Below, one piece after another: positions 63,657-64,000 of a stretch of DNA of 64,000 bases; position 1 is the stretch's first letter; each line of letters begins with the position of its first letter. Source of the DNA: Pseudonocardia sp. T1-2H (GTDB taxonomy: Bacteria > Actinomycetota > Actinomycetes > Mycobacteriales > Pseudonocardiaceae). Both the position numbers and the translations under genes were made by a program. A model generated the notes under the pieces. The model did no database searches. It had not been told where the DNA came from and worked only from the letters and a program-made list of their open reading frames with translations. The DNA lies in assembly GCF_038039215.1 (NCBI RefSeq), contig NZ_JBBPCL010000002.1:1-64000 (forward strand), in the 5' to 3' direction.

Positions 63657-64000
63657 CCGCGACCTGGCTGTACCCGGCCCCCGACGTCGACGACCTGTGG
63701 GACCTGTCGGACCTGCTGCGACGCAGCTACGGCGCCGCGCTGGCCTTGGCGACCGGGATGGCCATCGTCATCCTCGGAGGCGACTCGGACCGCATCGGCG
63801 GGGCATCGTTCACCGCGGTCCGGGAGACGGGCGGGATGCTGCTGTGGGGCGGCGTGTTCGCTGCGCTCGCGGCCGCGCTCGTCGTCGCCCGCGGCGTGTC
63901 CCGACGGCTGTTGAGGCTGGCCCTGATGGGCGGCGCCAGCGTGTACCTGCTGTGGGCGATCTCCCTCGCCGAGTCCGCCTACTGGGATCGTCACGCCGGA
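63653..64000 (+). CDS. Multi-TM membrane protein, cut by the right edge
   Basis: GTG 63653 (GTGA overlap) opens a frame that continues past the window end: 116 residues visible, starting MTATWLYPAPDVDDLWDLSD. Three hydrophobic stretches (AALALATGMAIVILGG, MLLWGGVFAALAAALVVARG and LALMGGASVYLLWAISLA) suggest a polytopic membrane protein. Actinophages often carry such genes between tail and lysis modules, so a holin-like role is possible but unproven. Confidence 0.6.
   Translation, partial: MTATWLYPAPDVDDLWDLSDLLRRSYGAALALATGMAIVILGGDSDRIGGASFTAVRETGGMLLWGGVFAALAAALVVARGVSRRLLRLALMGGASVYLLWAISLAESAYWDRHAG

Noticed and set aside
1..64000. tRNA genes
   Set aside because: No cloverleaf with a GTTCGA-type T-loop and acceptor pairing was noticed by eye; a tRNAscan run would be decisive.

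Overview
The window is a large piece of a temperate-type, siphovirus-like actinobacteriophage genome (or integrated prophage). The evidence is very high GC with strongly GC-biased third codon positions, dense start/stop-overlapping genes with many GTG starts, a complete head and tail morphogenesis cluster, and a tyrosine recombinase. The host genus cannot be fixed from sequence alone; a high-GC actinobacterium is the safe inference. No DNA polymerase, helicase, primase, endolysin or recognisable immunity repressor lies in these 64 kb, so the genome must extend beyond both edges.

Left part (1 to about 25.9 kb): dozens of small, mostly unrecognised genes. Many sit in insulated cassettes: a hairpin terminator, an A-rich dyad element (AATACTGAAAA), a sigma-70-like promoter (TTGACC/TAGACC/TTCACC, 17 bp, TACGGT/TATGTT), a conserved TTTANNGGTACC at the predicted transcription start, a strong ribosome binding site, then one to several genes. 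About twenty copies occur, on both strands. Recognisable products are a large ParB-like protein, a methyltransferase-like NPPF protein, a DUF3761-type secreted protein, a DUF1353 protein, a dCTP deaminase and a staphylococcal-nuclease-like protein.

Middle (25.9 to 35.4 kb): a Cre-like tyrosine recombinase preceded by a lox/dif-like inverted repeat; a cell-envelope cassette (secreted matrixin-like metalloprotease, lipoprotein, papain-like peptidase, tiny membrane proteins); DUF3310; then a translationally coupled operon of ParB-like, PAPS-reductase-family (IbrA-like), IbrB-like and methyltransferase-like genes. Three minus-strand cassettes reuse the early promoter.

Right part (35.4 to 64 kb): HNH endonuclease, terminase subunits, portal, a 2H-phosphoesterase/MuF fusion, a protease/scaffold fusion, a major capsid protein with an apparent inserted Ig-like domain, connectors, major tail protein, frameshifted tail assembly chaperones, tape measure, a long minor tail protein, three C1q-like tail proteins and the start of a membrane protein at the right edge.

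Six genes are interrupted by single-base deficits, each in a C or G run of 4-5. This regular pattern points to homopolymer base-calling errors, so those genes are annotated as whole genes with the lesion noted.
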